From CAYLLD01 sp964425135 (GTDB lineage Bacteria > Pseudomonadota > Alphaproteobacteria > Rhodobacterales > Rhodobacteraceae): a stretch of 18,541 nucleotides of DNA. A program made the translations under genes and the position numbers. This document shows positions 1-7,048 of this stretch, piece after piece. The stretch is from the NCBI GenBank assembly GCA_964425135.1, contig CAYRKW010000065.1:1-18541 (forward strand), given 5' to 3'. The notes below the pieces were generated by a model. That model saw only the letters and a list, made by a program, of their open reading frames with translations, did no database searches and was not told the origin of the DNA. The first letter of the stretch is position 1, and every line of letters starts with the position of its first letter.

Positions 1-65
1 ATTCAGCGCCTTTGTGCAGAACTGAATACCTCAGGTTTTGGGTCGGAGGCTCTAGTGATTTTCGG

Positions 66-102
66 AGGGTCAATTTGCGATGCGTAGATTGACCCTTTTT
101 TT
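66..102 (+). promoter_or_regulatory. Terminator-like hairpin with T-tract enclosing the RBS end and start codon of the first extensin gene
   Basis: Bases 66-74 (AGGGTCAAT) are perfectly complementary to 88-96 (ATTGACCCT). The stem can extend inward through 75-79/83-87 (three Watson-Crick and two G-T pairs), which leaves the start codon ATG (80-82) as a three-base loop. Seven T's (96-102) follow. Shape and T-tract are those of an intrinsic terminator, but the structure lies inside a translation start: the Shine-Dalgarno GGAGG is at 64-68 and the T-tract codes for Leu/Phe of the signal anchor. It could be the terminator of an upstream gene outside the window, a transcription attenuator, or a translation-blocking hairpin. 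The pairing is seen directly; the role is inferred. Confidence 0.5.
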
Positions 103-784
103 GTTTGTGCTGGTGGTAGGGCCGCTGGTCTGGCTTTTGATCACGCATCCCAACACGCCCTTGCCCCGCGCGTGGAACCCGGCAGAGCCGCTGCGCGTTG
201 ACGATCCGGTGACGCCGCTTTCTGTCTTCAAGCTCGACTGGATTGCTGAGGATGGTGCGGCGTGTTTTGCAGCGCTCAGGCAGGCTGGCGCTGCGGTGAC
301 GCAATTGCCGGATCTGGAGCAAAGCCCGGTCTGCCATATCCGCGATCGCGTGTCGCTGCGCGGCATCGGCGAGATCGTGATGGACCCGCTGGAGACCCGC
401 TGCGGTACAGCGCTACGGCTGGTGATGTGGCTGCGCCATTCGGTTGAACCTGCGGCGACGCGGGTTTTCGATCAGCCTGTGGCGCGGCTGCGGCACCTAT
501 CGAGTTATAACTGCCGCGCGATCCGCACGCCGTCGGGTGCAGGCGCGTCAATGAGCACGCATGCGACGGCGGATGCTGTGGATATCGCAGGCGTTGATCT
601 GGCGGATGGGACGCAATTGAGTCTGATCCGCGATTGGGGTGCTGGGGCGGATCGTCATGATTTCTGGCGCGCGGCGCGGGATGGTGGGTGCGTGTGGTTC
701 GAGACGGCGTTGGGGCCGGAGTATAACCGTTTGCATGCGGATCATTTTCATTTTCAATCGAGCGGGTGGAGGACGTGTCGTTGA
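80..784 (+). CDS. Extensin-like family protein (M15-like fold), membrane-anchored, paralogue 1
   Basis: The 234-residue product starts with an Arg-Arg and a hydrophobic stretch (about residues 4-22) typical of a signal anchor, so the rest should be periplasmic. The remainder fits the bacterial extensin-like C-terminal domain (PF06904). It has conserved cysteines (C85, C108, C145, C204, C233), a THATADAVDI stretch (H161, D168) and a HADHFHF stretch (H219, D221, H222, H224). This His/Asp layout resembles metal-binding D-Ala-D-Ala carboxypeptidases of family M15, which suggests a cell-wall role, though the substrate of the bacterial family is not settled. The ATG at 80 has GGAGG about 11 bases upstream and gives the expected N-terminus, but it sits in a hairpin loop. 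It aligns over its whole length with the second extensin-like protein at 3066-3698, so the two genes bracket hisC-tyrC. No gene could be recognised in 1-79. Confidence 0.85.
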   Translation: MRRLTLFLFVLVVGPLVWLLITHPNTPLPRAWNPAEPLRVDDPVTPLSVFKLDWIAEDGAACFAALRQAGAAVTQLPDLEQSPVCHIRDRVSLRGIGEIVMDPLETRCGTALRLVMWLRHSVEPAATRVFDQPVARLRHLSSYNCRAIRTPSGAGASMSTHATADAVDIAGVDLADGTQLSLIRDWGAGADRHDFWRAARDGGCVWFETALGPEYNRLHADHFHFQSSGWRTCR

Positions 785-805
785 AAGGCGGGGTTCTCCA
801 TTCTT

Positions 806-920
806 ACGCCCGCGCACTTGGCGCGGGCAGCGCCCGGACCTCCCCCATGGGGAGGGCGCTATGACACCCACCCCGAGGTCCGCGCGCTCTCCTTCTTTTG
901 GAGTGATGGGTGATCGTGTC
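806..920. repeat. GC-rich multi-hairpin region between extensin gene 1 and hisC
   Basis: Several inverted repeats lie in the 276-bp gap (785-1060). There is a perfect 8-bp stem 808-815/821-828 with a 5-base loop. A perfect 7-bp stem 839-845/849-855 has a 3-base loop. A competing stem 824-828/832-836 reuses half of the first. GGACCTC (836-842) can instead pair with GAGGTCC (875-881). CACCC (865-869) with GGGTG (908-912), GACAC (863-867) with GTGTC (916-920), and CTCC (889-892) with GGAG (900-903) offer further pairs. This could be a dispersed palindromic element of the REP or RIME kind, or a structured leader of hisC. No other copy was seen in the window. I see nothing definite in 921-1060 apart from the hisC start region. 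Confidence 0.45.
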
Positions 921-1060
921 TTTTGCGAGTCTTGGGTGCGCATATTGCTGAACCGCCGTGTTTGGATATTTGTAAACCAAAGAAGCGATTGGGATTGGCG
1001 CTTTCAAATCGGCGGAGCGCTCGTTACAACTCAGCCCGATCAGTTGAGCGGTTTGGACAG

Positions 1061-2152
1061 ATGGGCGAGATTACACCACAGCCGGGAATTATGGGCATTG
1101 CGCCCTATGTGGGCGGGGCGAGCAAAGTTGAGGGCGCGAATCGCGTCACGAAGCTGTCGTCGAATGAAAATCTCTATGGGCCATCGCCCAAGGCGCGGGA
1201 GGCTTATGCGGCGCTTGCGGGGGAGTTGGAGCTGTACCCCTCCGGCGATCATACGTCCTTGCGAGAGGCCATCGGCGCGGTGCATGGGCTTGATCCGGCG
1301 CGGATCATTTGCGGGGCGGGGTCCGATGAGATCATCGCGTTTTTGTGCAATGCCTATGCCGGGCCGGGCGATGAAGTGATCCGCACTGAGCACGGGTTTT
1401 TGATGTACGACATTTCCGCGCGCGCAGCCGGTGCAACGCCTGTGATTGTGCCCGAAGCGCAGCGTCATGCGGATGTGGATGCGATATTGGCGGAGGTGAA
1501 TGAGGACACCAAAATCGTATTTCTCGCCAATCCCAACAACCCCACCGGGACGATGATCGCGCGCGGTGAGGTGGAGCGACTTGCAGATACGCTGCCCGAT
1601 ACATGCTTGCTGGTGCTCGATGGGGCTTATGCGGAATATGTCGAGGACGAGCGTTATGATGCCGGGCTTGCGCTGGTCGAGGCGCGCAAAAATGTGGTGA
1701 TGACGCGGACATTTTCCAAGATCTACGGGCTTGGCGGGTTGCGCATCGGCTATGGCTACGCTTCGGCTGAGATAATTGATGTGCTCAATCGCGTGCGTGG
1801 GCCGTTCAATGTCTCGTCCGCTGCGCTGGCGGCTGCCGAGGCAGCGGTGCGCGATACCGAGCACACCGCCAAATGCCGCGCGGCCAATACCATGTGGCGC
1901 GCCTGGATGGCGGCGGAGCTTGCGGCGATTGGCATTCCGAGCGATCCGAGCCACGGGAATTTTCTGCTCGCCCACTTCGCTGATGAGGCGGAGGCGATTG
2001 GTGCGGATGAATGGTTGCAAAAGGGCGGTATTATCGCCCGGCGTGTTGGCTCTTACGGGTTGCCGCAGTGTCTGCGCATCACCATCGGCGATGAAGACGC
2101 CTGCCGCGCGGTGGTCAAATTCCTTGCCGAATACAAGGGCGCCACACCATGA
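1061..2152 (+). CDS. hisC: Histidinol-phosphate / aromatic aminotransferase, PLP-dependent fold type I
   Basis: The enzyme transfers an amino group between glutamate and imidazole-acetol phosphate in histidine synthesis. Members of this family linked to tyrC can also aminate phenylpyruvate, hydroxyphenylpyruvate or prephenate, as known for the Zymomonas hisH-tyrC pair. Numbered from the ATG at 1061 the product has 363 residues, the usual HisC length. It shows SSNEN near residue 34, NPNNPTG (157-163), D187 and Y190 in LDGAYAEY, the Schiff-base lysine K220 in TFSKIYGLGG, and R228. A TTG at 923 in the same frame would add 46 residues unlike the family. The sequence from 1061 (PQPGIMGIAPY) is the familiar HisC N-terminus, so I chose 1061, although its RBS is weak. 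The stop overlaps the tyrC start by four bases (ATGA), implying translational coupling. Which substrate dominates in vivo cannot be told from sequence. Confidence 0.93.
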   Translation: MGEITPQPGIMGIAPYVGGASKVEGANRVTKLSSNENLYGPSPKAREAYAALAGELELYPSGDHTSLREAIGAVHGLDPARIICGAGSDEIIAFLCNAYAGPGDEVIRTEHGFLMYDISARAAGATPVIVPEAQRHADVDAILAEVNEDTKIVFLANPNNPTGTMIARGEVERLADTLPDTCLLVLDGAYAEYVEDERYDAGLALVEARKNVVMTRTFSKIYGLGGLRIGYGYASAEIIDVLNRVRGPFNVSSAALAAAEAAVRDTEHTAKCRAANTMWRAWMAAELAAIGIPSDPSHGNFLLAHFADEAEAIGADEWLQKGGIIARRVGSYGLPQCLRITIGDEDACRAVVKFLAEYKGATP

Positions 2153-3069
2153 GTGCTCCGTTCAAACATATCGCGCTGATCGGGCTGGGTCTGATTGCTT
2201 CTTCGATCTGCCATGCACAGCGACGTTTGGGCGCCGATGTGCGGATCACAGGCACGGCAAACACCGCCAAAACCCGCGAGATTGCGCGGCAGTTGGAGCT
2301 GTGCGAGGTCAAGGACACGGTTGCTCAAACCGTCGATGGCGCGGATTTGGTAGTGCTTTGCGTGCCGGTCGGTGTGATGGGCGAGATCGCCGCGCAAATC
2401 GCCCCGCATCTGGCCGATGGCACGGTGGTGACGGATGTTGGCTCGGTCAAACGGGCGGTGATCGACGCGGTTGCGCCGCAAATGCCTAAGGGCGTGCATT
2501 TCATCGCGAGCCATCCGATTGCAGGCTCGGAGCGCTCCGGCCCGGATGCAGGGCGTGCGGATTTGTTTGACAACCGCTGGGCGCTGATGACGCCGGATGC
2601 GGATGTGGATCCGGGCGCTTATGCGCGGCTGGAAGCATTCTGGCAGGACATGGGTGCAAACACCGAGCGGCTGGATGCGGATCACCACGATCTGGTGCTC
2701 GCGGTGACCTCGCATGCGCCGCATTTGATTGCCTATACGATGGTGGGTGTGGCCGATGATCTGCAACGGGTCGCGGAAGGTGAGGTGATCAACTATTCGG
2801 CGGGCGGGTTTCGGGATTTCACCCGTATCGCTGCTTCGGACCCGACCATGTGGCGCGATGTGTTTTTGAACAACAAGGACGCGACGCTGGAGATTTTGGG
2901 GCGTTTCACCGAAGAATTATTCGCGCTGCAACGGGCGATCCGCACCGGTGACGGGGATCATCTGCATGCCTATTTCACCCGCACCCGCGCGATCCGGCAG
3001 GGTATCGTTGAGGCAGGACAGGACACGGACGCGGATGATTTCGGGCGCAAGTCGGGGGGAGATGCGTGA
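2149..3069 (+). CDS. tyrC: Prephenate/arogenate (cyclohexadienyl) dehydrogenase
   Basis: This enzyme catalyses the NAD(P)-dependent oxidative decarboxylation of prephenate to 4-hydroxyphenylpyruvate and/or arogenate to tyrosine, the committed step of tyrosine synthesis in the cytoplasm. The 306-residue protein begins with a Rossmann dinucleotide fold, with the glycine motif GLGLIASSI at residues 12-20. It carries the family signature SHPIAGSERSG starting at S121, which includes H122. A second histidine pair sits in TSHAPH (H189, H191), followed by the GGFRDFTRIA segment of the all-helical dimerisation domain. No chorismate mutase or ACT domain is fused, so this is the short monofunctional form. 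Its ATG overlaps the hisC stop, and its TGA overlaps the GTG start of the next gene. That fits joint use of HisC and TyrC in aromatic amino acid synthesis. Substrate and cofactor preference are not resolved here. Confidence 0.92.
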   Translation: MSAPFKHIALIGLGLIASSICHAQRRLGADVRITGTANTAKTREIARQLELCEVKDTVAQTVDGADLVVLCVPVGVMGEIAAQIAPHLADGTVVTDVGSVKRAVIDAVAPQMPKGVHFIASHPIAGSERSGPDAGRADLFDNRWALMTPDADVDPGAYARLEAFWQDMGANTERLDADHHDLVLAVTSHAPHLIAYTMVGVADDLQRVAEGEVINYSAGGFRDFTRIAASDPTMWRDVFLNNKDATLEILGRFTEELFALQRAIRTGDGDHLHAYFTRTRAIRQGIVEAGQDTDADDFGRKSGGDA

Positions 3070-3698
3070 AACACTGGCTGCTCCTTGCCGCGCTCGCCTT
3101 CCTGCCCGCAACCTGCGGGGGCGGTAGCGGCGGCGGACGGGATGTCGCCTTTGAGGGGCCATTGCCTGCATCGGTTGGTCCGGTGTGCGGCAATTCCGCG
3201 ATCCTGGGCGAGCGGGTTGCGGCGATCCGATCAGACCAAAGCCCGGCCTGCGGGATATCGCGGCCGGTTAAGCTCTACGCGGTCTCAGGCGTGCGGCTAT
3301 CGCCGCAACCGCTGATGAATTGCAACGCGGCCAAAGCCTTGCGGACGTGGATCGCGACAGGCGCGCGGCCTGCGGTGGAGAGTATCGGCGAAGAGCTGAC
3401 AGGTTTGAGGGTCGCTGCCCATTACGTGTGCCGCACGCGCAATCATCAGCGGGGCGCGCGGGTGTCCGAGCATGGCAAGGGCAACGCGATCGATATCAGC
3501 GGTTTACGCTTGGCGAACGGTCAATCCATCAGTGTTGAGCGTGACTGGGGGCGCGGCAGCGAAGGGCGCGCTTTGCGCGCTATGCGGCGCAAAGCCTGCG
3601 GGCCCTTTGGCGTGGTGCTTGGGCCGGGGTCGGATGCGTTTCACGACGACCATTTCCACTTCGATATTTCGAATTTGCGTAACCCTTATTGTCGGTAG
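3066..3698 (+). CDS. Extensin-like family protein (M15-like fold), exported, paralogue 2
   Basis: The 210-residue product has a short basic start and a hydrophobic core (residues 3-14), then LPATC and a Gly/Ser linker. C17 could be a lipidation site, but Thr at -1 is a poor lipobox, so a cleaved secretory signal is equally likely. The extensin-like domain shows C41, C62, C86, C122, C178 and C209, VSEHGKGNAIDI (H136, D143) and HDDHFHFD (H193, D195, H196, H198). This is the same His/Asp arrangement as in the paralogue at 80-784. The start is GTG, overlapping the tyrC stop as GTGA, with a GGGGGGAG Shine-Dalgarno at 3054-3061, so it is translationally coupled to tyrC. A peptidoglycan-related role is inferred. 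There is no obvious functional link to aromatic amino acids, so the operon may reflect shared growth-dependent expression. Confidence 0.85.
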   Translation: MKHWLLLAALAFLPATCGGGSGGGRDVAFEGPLPASVGPVCGNSAILGERVAAIRSDQSPACGISRPVKLYAVSGVRLSPQPLMNCNAAKALRTWIATGARPAVESIGEELTGLRVAAHYVCRTRNHQRGARVSEHGKGNAIDISGLRLANGQSISVERDWGRGSEGRALRAMRRKACGPFGVVLGPGSDAFHDDHFHFDISNLRNPYCR

Positions 3699-3759
3699 AG
3701 CGCTTACCGATGCGTTTTATGGTTGCGGGTTTGTGGTGTCTTGCGATCGCGCGATCGAT

Positions 3760-4770
3760 CTACCGAATGATCAAACGCGGCGCAGGGCCAATGGGGACCG
3801 GGCCGATGGACATGCCGGCGTTGGCGAAACTCAGAGGCACCTTGATGGTTTTGGGGCTGCCAGAGAGCCGCGCGATGAGGCCGAGGCCGCGTTTTATCGT
3901 CCGCACCATATCGGGCGTCAGCGCGCCAAATTCGGCGATGACATCGACCATGTCCTGCCAGTTCACGGCGCGCAGATTAATCTCGCCAGTGGGATAGCCT
4001 GCCGCATCGACGGTGACGCTGCCTTGTGCGCTGAGCTGCAATGCGCCCCACGTTATGTCGATATCGCGCACCCGTAGTGCGGTGAGTTGTGGTTTTCGCC
4101 CCTCAACGGCGTGGCGATCCCATGGGGCATCGAAGGCTGCGATCAGATCGAAATGCGCGCGTTCGAGGTTTTGCGGCAAAACGCCGGAACGGTCCCAGCG
4201 CGCCAGAAGCTCGGGTGCGATTGCGAGCGCATTGATATCGAGGCCGATGGCATGAGCGAAATCCGGCGCGCTGCCATCGGTGACCGCTTCGGTCGCCAGA
4301 TTGGCCGATGCAAGCGCTGAGGACCACGACTGACCTTCAAAACGGGTGTCCAACAGCTCCATCCGAAGGCGCGAGAGGGCAAGATCGGTGTCCGCTTCGA
4401 AGACAAGCGAGCCGCGCATTCGCTCGGATGTGATATCGAGCATGGTGTTCGGCGTGGAGACTTTCTGCGTCTGAGGCCAAACCGCAATCACATGATTGGG
4501 CTGGTAGCTGAGCGACAGGATCTGGAACATCGGCGCGGACCACGCCCAGCCGGAGGTCGGGTCGGCCAGTTCCAGATCGGTCAGGCTTGTGTCCACACGG
4601 TTGGGAAAGCCTGCGACCGAAAGCTCCGAATATTGTGCGACCCAGCCAGCATCCTCGCGGCCCGCAAGCCATGCCTTGAGGCCGGTTTCCTGCGCAGAGG
4701 AGACGATGAGCCACCAGATGCTCCAGCCGAGGGACGCGACGAGGGCAACAACAATCAAGAAGCGTGTCAT
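3760..4770 (-). CDS. DUF2125 family exported protein
   Basis: The 336-residue protein has an N-terminal hydrophobic segment (about residues 4-24) that serves as signal peptide or membrane anchor. The body matches my recollection of the alphaproteobacterial DUF2125 family (PF09898). It has repeated beta-rich stretches such as GFPNRVDTSLTDLEL near the start, DIDITWGALQLSAQG and GEINLRAVNW in the second half, and a short hydrophobic C-terminus. No catalytic motif is visible. The pattern of beta strands with LTDLEL-like and ALQLSAQG-like units recalls lipid-transfer or AsmA-like repeat proteins, but that is only a guess. Function is unknown. It is convergent with extensin paralogue 2 (61-bp gap) and divergent from chaC across 123 bp. 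ATG at 4770 is the natural start because the signal sequence begins there. Confidence 0.75.
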   Translation of the reverse strand: MTRFLIVVALVASLGWSIWWLIVSSAQETGLKAWLAGREDAGWVAQYSELSVAGFPNRVDTSLTDLELADPTSGWAWSAPMFQILSLSYQPNHVIAVWPQTQKVSTPNTMLDITSERMRGSLVFEADTDLALSRLRMELLDTRFEGQSWSSALASANLATEAVTDGSAPDFAHAIGLDINALAIAPELLARWDRSGVLPQNLERAHFDLIAAFDAPWDRHAVEGRKPQLTALRVRDIDITWGALQLSAQGSVTVDAAGYPTGEINLRAVNWQDMVDVIAEFGALTPDMVRTIKRGLGLIARLSGSPKTIKVPLSFANAGMSIGPVPIGPAPRLIIR

Positions 4771-4893
4771 GGGCTGGGTCCTTCGCAGGTCATCATGCCC
4801 CTTCCTTGCGATGATTTTGTCCGAAATTCAAAGCCAAAGCGATTTACCCGCGCTTTGTGCCGCTTTATAGCGGTGGGTCAGGAAGGATGCGCC

Positions 4894-5502
4894 ATGGCAG
4901 ATCAGGATATGTGGGTTTTCGCCTATGGCTCGCTGATGTGGAAGCCCGGTTTTGACGTGGCCGAGCGGATGCGTGGGCGCATTTCGGGTTATGCGCGCAG
5001 CTTTTGTATGTGGTCGATCCATCATCGCGGCACTGAGGCTGATCCGGGGTTGGTGCTGGCGCTTGATCCGTCGGCAGACGGGCATTGCGACGGAGTGGCG
5101 CTCAGGGTGAGTGCGGATCGCGCGGATGAGGTTCTGGCGTATCTGCGCGAGCGGGAGTTGATCTCCAGCGCTTATGTCGAAACCCGCGCGCCGGTGGTGC
5201 TGGAGGATGGGCGCGTTGTTGACGCAGTGGCTTATGTGATGGATCGGGCCCATGAGCAATACACAGGCGCGCTGCCGCTGGAGCGTCAGGCAGAGGTGAT
5301 TGCGTCTGCTGTCGGCGGGATGGGGCGCAATGATGCGTATCTTTATGCGACCGTCTCGCATCTCGATGAGATGGGGTGTGGAGATCCGACGCTGAGCGCG
5401 CTGGCGGATTTGGTCCGTGCGCGGAATGGGGATGGTGGCGCGCGCCGGCCGATCAACTCGGATGGCTCAGCACCAAATGATGATGTGAACGGGCCTGTCT
5501 GA
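4894..5502 (+). CDS. chaC: Glutathione-specific gamma-glutamylcyclotransferase (ChaC-like)
   Basis: ChaC enzymes cleave glutathione to 5-oxoproline and Cys-Gly in the cytoplasm. Starting at ATG 4894 the product has 202 residues, typical for the family. It shows the substrate-binding FAYGSLMWKP motif (Y11-L14), followed by a WSIHHRGTEADPGLVLAL segment. The conserved YLxxRE motif is present (Y83 to E88), and E88 is the likely catalytic acid. A polar tail of about 20 residues after RARNGD is not part of the fold. The open frame runs far upstream across the DUF2125 antisense, but GGAAGGA at 4881-4887 lies six bases before ATG 4894 and the ChaC fold starts just there. It is convergent with nfeD, only 19 bp away, with no clear terminator between. 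Nothing in the sequence indicates regulation. Confidence 0.88.
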   Translation: MADQDMWVFAYGSLMWKPGFDVAERMRGRISGYARSFCMWSIHHRGTEADPGLVLALDPSADGHCDGVALRVSADRADEVLAYLRERELISSAYVETRAPVVLEDGRVVDAVAYVMDRAHEQYTGALPLERQAEVIASAVGGMGRNDAYLYATVSHLDEMGCGDPTLSALADLVRARNGDGGARRPINSDGSAPNDDVNGPV

Positions 5503-5521
5503 GGCATAGGCGGACGATGCG

Positions 5522-5989
5522 CTAATCAACAACGTCCTGCACGAGAAGCGTCATGCCGTCTGCTCCGGTGATGGTCACATGGGCAGCGCCCTTGCTGCCA
5601 TTTTCCCAGATCGCGCGCCAGCGCATGCCGTCTATCTCGACCGCGCCTTCGCCCGCTTCAAATTCCAGCACCCTGGCCTGGCGACCCACAAGTGCTTCTG
5701 ATCGTTTGTTCAAGACACTCTCGGCACCGCCGCCATCGCCAAAGCGGTCCATCAGGCCACGGCCAATGAAAGTCAGCGCGATGGCGATGATCGCAAAGAG
5801 CATCACCTGCATCTCGCCGCTCATGGAGGGCGAGACAAAAAGGATCAACGCCATGACGAGCGCGGCCAGCGAGGGCCATATGAGAAAGAAGCTCATCGTG
5901 GCCATTTCGACCGCGCCAAGCGCAATGCCGAAGGCGATCCACCACCATGGCGAGATGCCTTCGAGGAAATTGAAGATCGCGAAATCCAT
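5522..5989 (-). CDS. NfeD-like membrane protein with C-terminal OB fold
   Basis: The 155-residue protein is a short NfeD (PF01957) of the type that partners SPFH/stomatin proteins. It has about three closely spaced hydrophobic helices, roughly residues 15-33, 35-54 and 62-77. After a polar linker (FGDGGGAESVLNKR) comes a small beta-barrel (about 97-155: LVGRQARVLEF ... GMRWRA ... TLLVQ), as expected for the NfeD OB domain. Its ATG (5989) shares a base with the TGA of the SPFH gene (TGATG), preceded by GGGAGAG, so translation is coupled. A TTG one codon upstream (5992) is possible but less likely. The gene sits directly downstream of the SPFH gene, the classical order. Inferred role: membrane-domain organisation or quality control together with the SPFH protein. 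Confidence 0.87.
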   Translation of the reverse strand: MDFAIFNFLEGISPWWWIAFGIALGAVEMATMSFFLIWPSLAALVMALILFVSPSMSGEMQVMLFAIIAIALTFIGRGLMDRFGDGGGAESVLNKRSEALVGRQARVLEFEAGEGAVEIDGMRWRAIWENGSKGAAHVTITGADGMTLLVQDVVD

Positions 5990-6915
5990 CAACTCTCTCC
6001 CTTAGCGCCCACAGCTTTGGCGATGTCGGAAATGCCTGCGATCGAGCCTATAAGACCGGAGGCCTCAAGAGGGATCATGACGGTCTTGGCATTAGGTGCC
6101 GCGGCTACATTCTGCAACGCTTCGGTGTATTTCTGAGCGACAAAATAGTTGATCGCCTGAACGTCACCCGCTGCAATCGCCTCCGAGACCATCCGCGTCG
6201 CTTCCGCTTCCGCCTTGGCCTCTCGCTCGCGCGCCTCCGCATCCAGAAACGCCGCCTCACGGCGACCTTCCGCCTCGCGGATCTGCGCCTCGCGCTCCCC
6301 TTCGGCCTTGAGGATCGCTGATTGCTTCATCCCCTCAGCGGTCAGAATTTCAGCCCGCTTGTCCCGCTCGGCCTTCATCTGACGCGCCATGGCTTCGTTG
6401 ATGTCTGCTGGTGGCTTGATGTCCTTGATCTCGACCCGCGTGACTTTGACGCCCCAGGGGTTCGAGGCCTGATCAATCACCTGCAACAGCCGCGCGTTGA
6501 TGCTGTCGCGGTTCGACAGGCTTTCGTCTAAATCCATCGAGCCGATCACCGCACGAATGTTGGTTTGCGACAGGTTCGATAATGCGCGTTCAAGATTGCG
6601 CACCTCATAGGCGGCACTGGCCGCATCCACGACCTGATAAAACGCCACCGCGTCGGCCATGACAATCGCGTTGTCTTTGGTGATAACTTCCTGGCTTTCA
6701 ATATCGAGAACCGTCTCCATCATGTTAATCTTGGCGCCAACCTTATCCATAATCGGCACCAGAAATCGCAGCCCGGGCTTGAGCGTGCGGGTATATCGTC
6801 CAAATCTCTCAACCGTCCATTCCTCGCCCTGAGGAACAGATTTGACTGTCATAAATATAAGGATTGCCGCAAATACGACGATCGCAAGTGCCAGCCCTGC
6901 GCCGAACTCAATCAT
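5989..6915 (-). CDS. qmcA: SPFH/Band 7 (stomatin/QmcA-like) membrane protein
   Basis: The 308-residue protein has one N-terminal TM helix (about residues 5-24). An SPFH domain follows, starting VKSVPQGEEWTVERFGRY and including the family segments LKPGLRFLVP and VITKDNAIV. Then comes a long Ala/Glu/Arg-rich coiled coil (about 180-255, with repeated EAEGxREA units) and a C-terminal helical tail rich in Ala/Gly. This is the layout of stomatin-type proteins such as E. coli QmcA. They oligomerise at the membrane and scaffold microdomains and membrane proteases. The minus-strand start at 6915 has AAAGGAA seven bases upstream. It forms a two-gene unit with nfeD and is divergent from the motor-like operon at 7049. 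The symbol is by family resemblance, and the bound partner is unknown. Confidence 0.88.
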   Translation of the reverse strand: MIEFGAGLALAIVVFAAILIFMTVKSVPQGEEWTVERFGRYTRTLKPGLRFLVPIMDKVGAKINMMETVLDIESQEVITKDNAIVMADAVAFYQVVDAASAAYEVRNLERALSNLSQTNIRAVIGSMDLDESLSNRDSINARLLQVIDQASNPWGVKVTRVEIKDIKPPADINEAMARQMKAERDKRAEILTAEGMKQSAILKAEGEREAQIREAEGRREAAFLDAEAREREAKAEAEATRMVSEAIAAGDVQAINYFVAQKYTEALQNVAAAPNAKTVMIPLEASGLIGSIAGISDIAKAVGAKGES

Positions 6916-6980
6916 TGTTTTTCCTTTGTTAATTCTGATGTATAGATGGGGGGAGGTGGGTATTGTTTCAACATGATCGG

Positions 6981-7010
6981 TTGCTTACGCTTTCGTCATG
7001 TGTGCATATT
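6981..7010 (+). promoter_or_regulatory. Candidate promoter of the motor-like operon
   Basis: TTGCTT (6981-6986) and CATATT (7005-7010) are separated by 18 bp in the 133-bp divergent gap between the SPFH gene and the channel gene. This would place the transcription start near 7017 and a short leader before the GTG at 7049. It is a weak sigma-70-like match found by eye. Confidence 0.3.
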
Positions 7011-7048
7011 ACATCGCTTTAAGGTGACTAGAAGAAGGCGGGACAAAC

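Noticed and set aside
1..87. Open frame from the window edge to a TAG inside the hairpin loop, as the end of an upstream gene
   Set aside because: Only 28 codons, no recognisable residues, and another frame is also largely open; cannot be supported.
861..1020. Leader peptide starting at ATG 861 behind a strong GGGGAGG, as an attenuator of hisC
   Set aside because: The frame has no His/Tyr/Phe-rich stretch and no stop codon; it runs on into hisC out of frame.
923..1060. N-terminal extension of HisC from a TTG codon
   Set aside because: The added 46 residues do not resemble HisC proteins; ATG 1061 gives the family N-terminus and length.
3744..3757. 14-bp perfect palindrome between convergent extensin and DUF2125 genes as a terminator
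   Set aside because: It allows only a short stem with no T-tract and is made of GATC/CG repeats common in such genomes.
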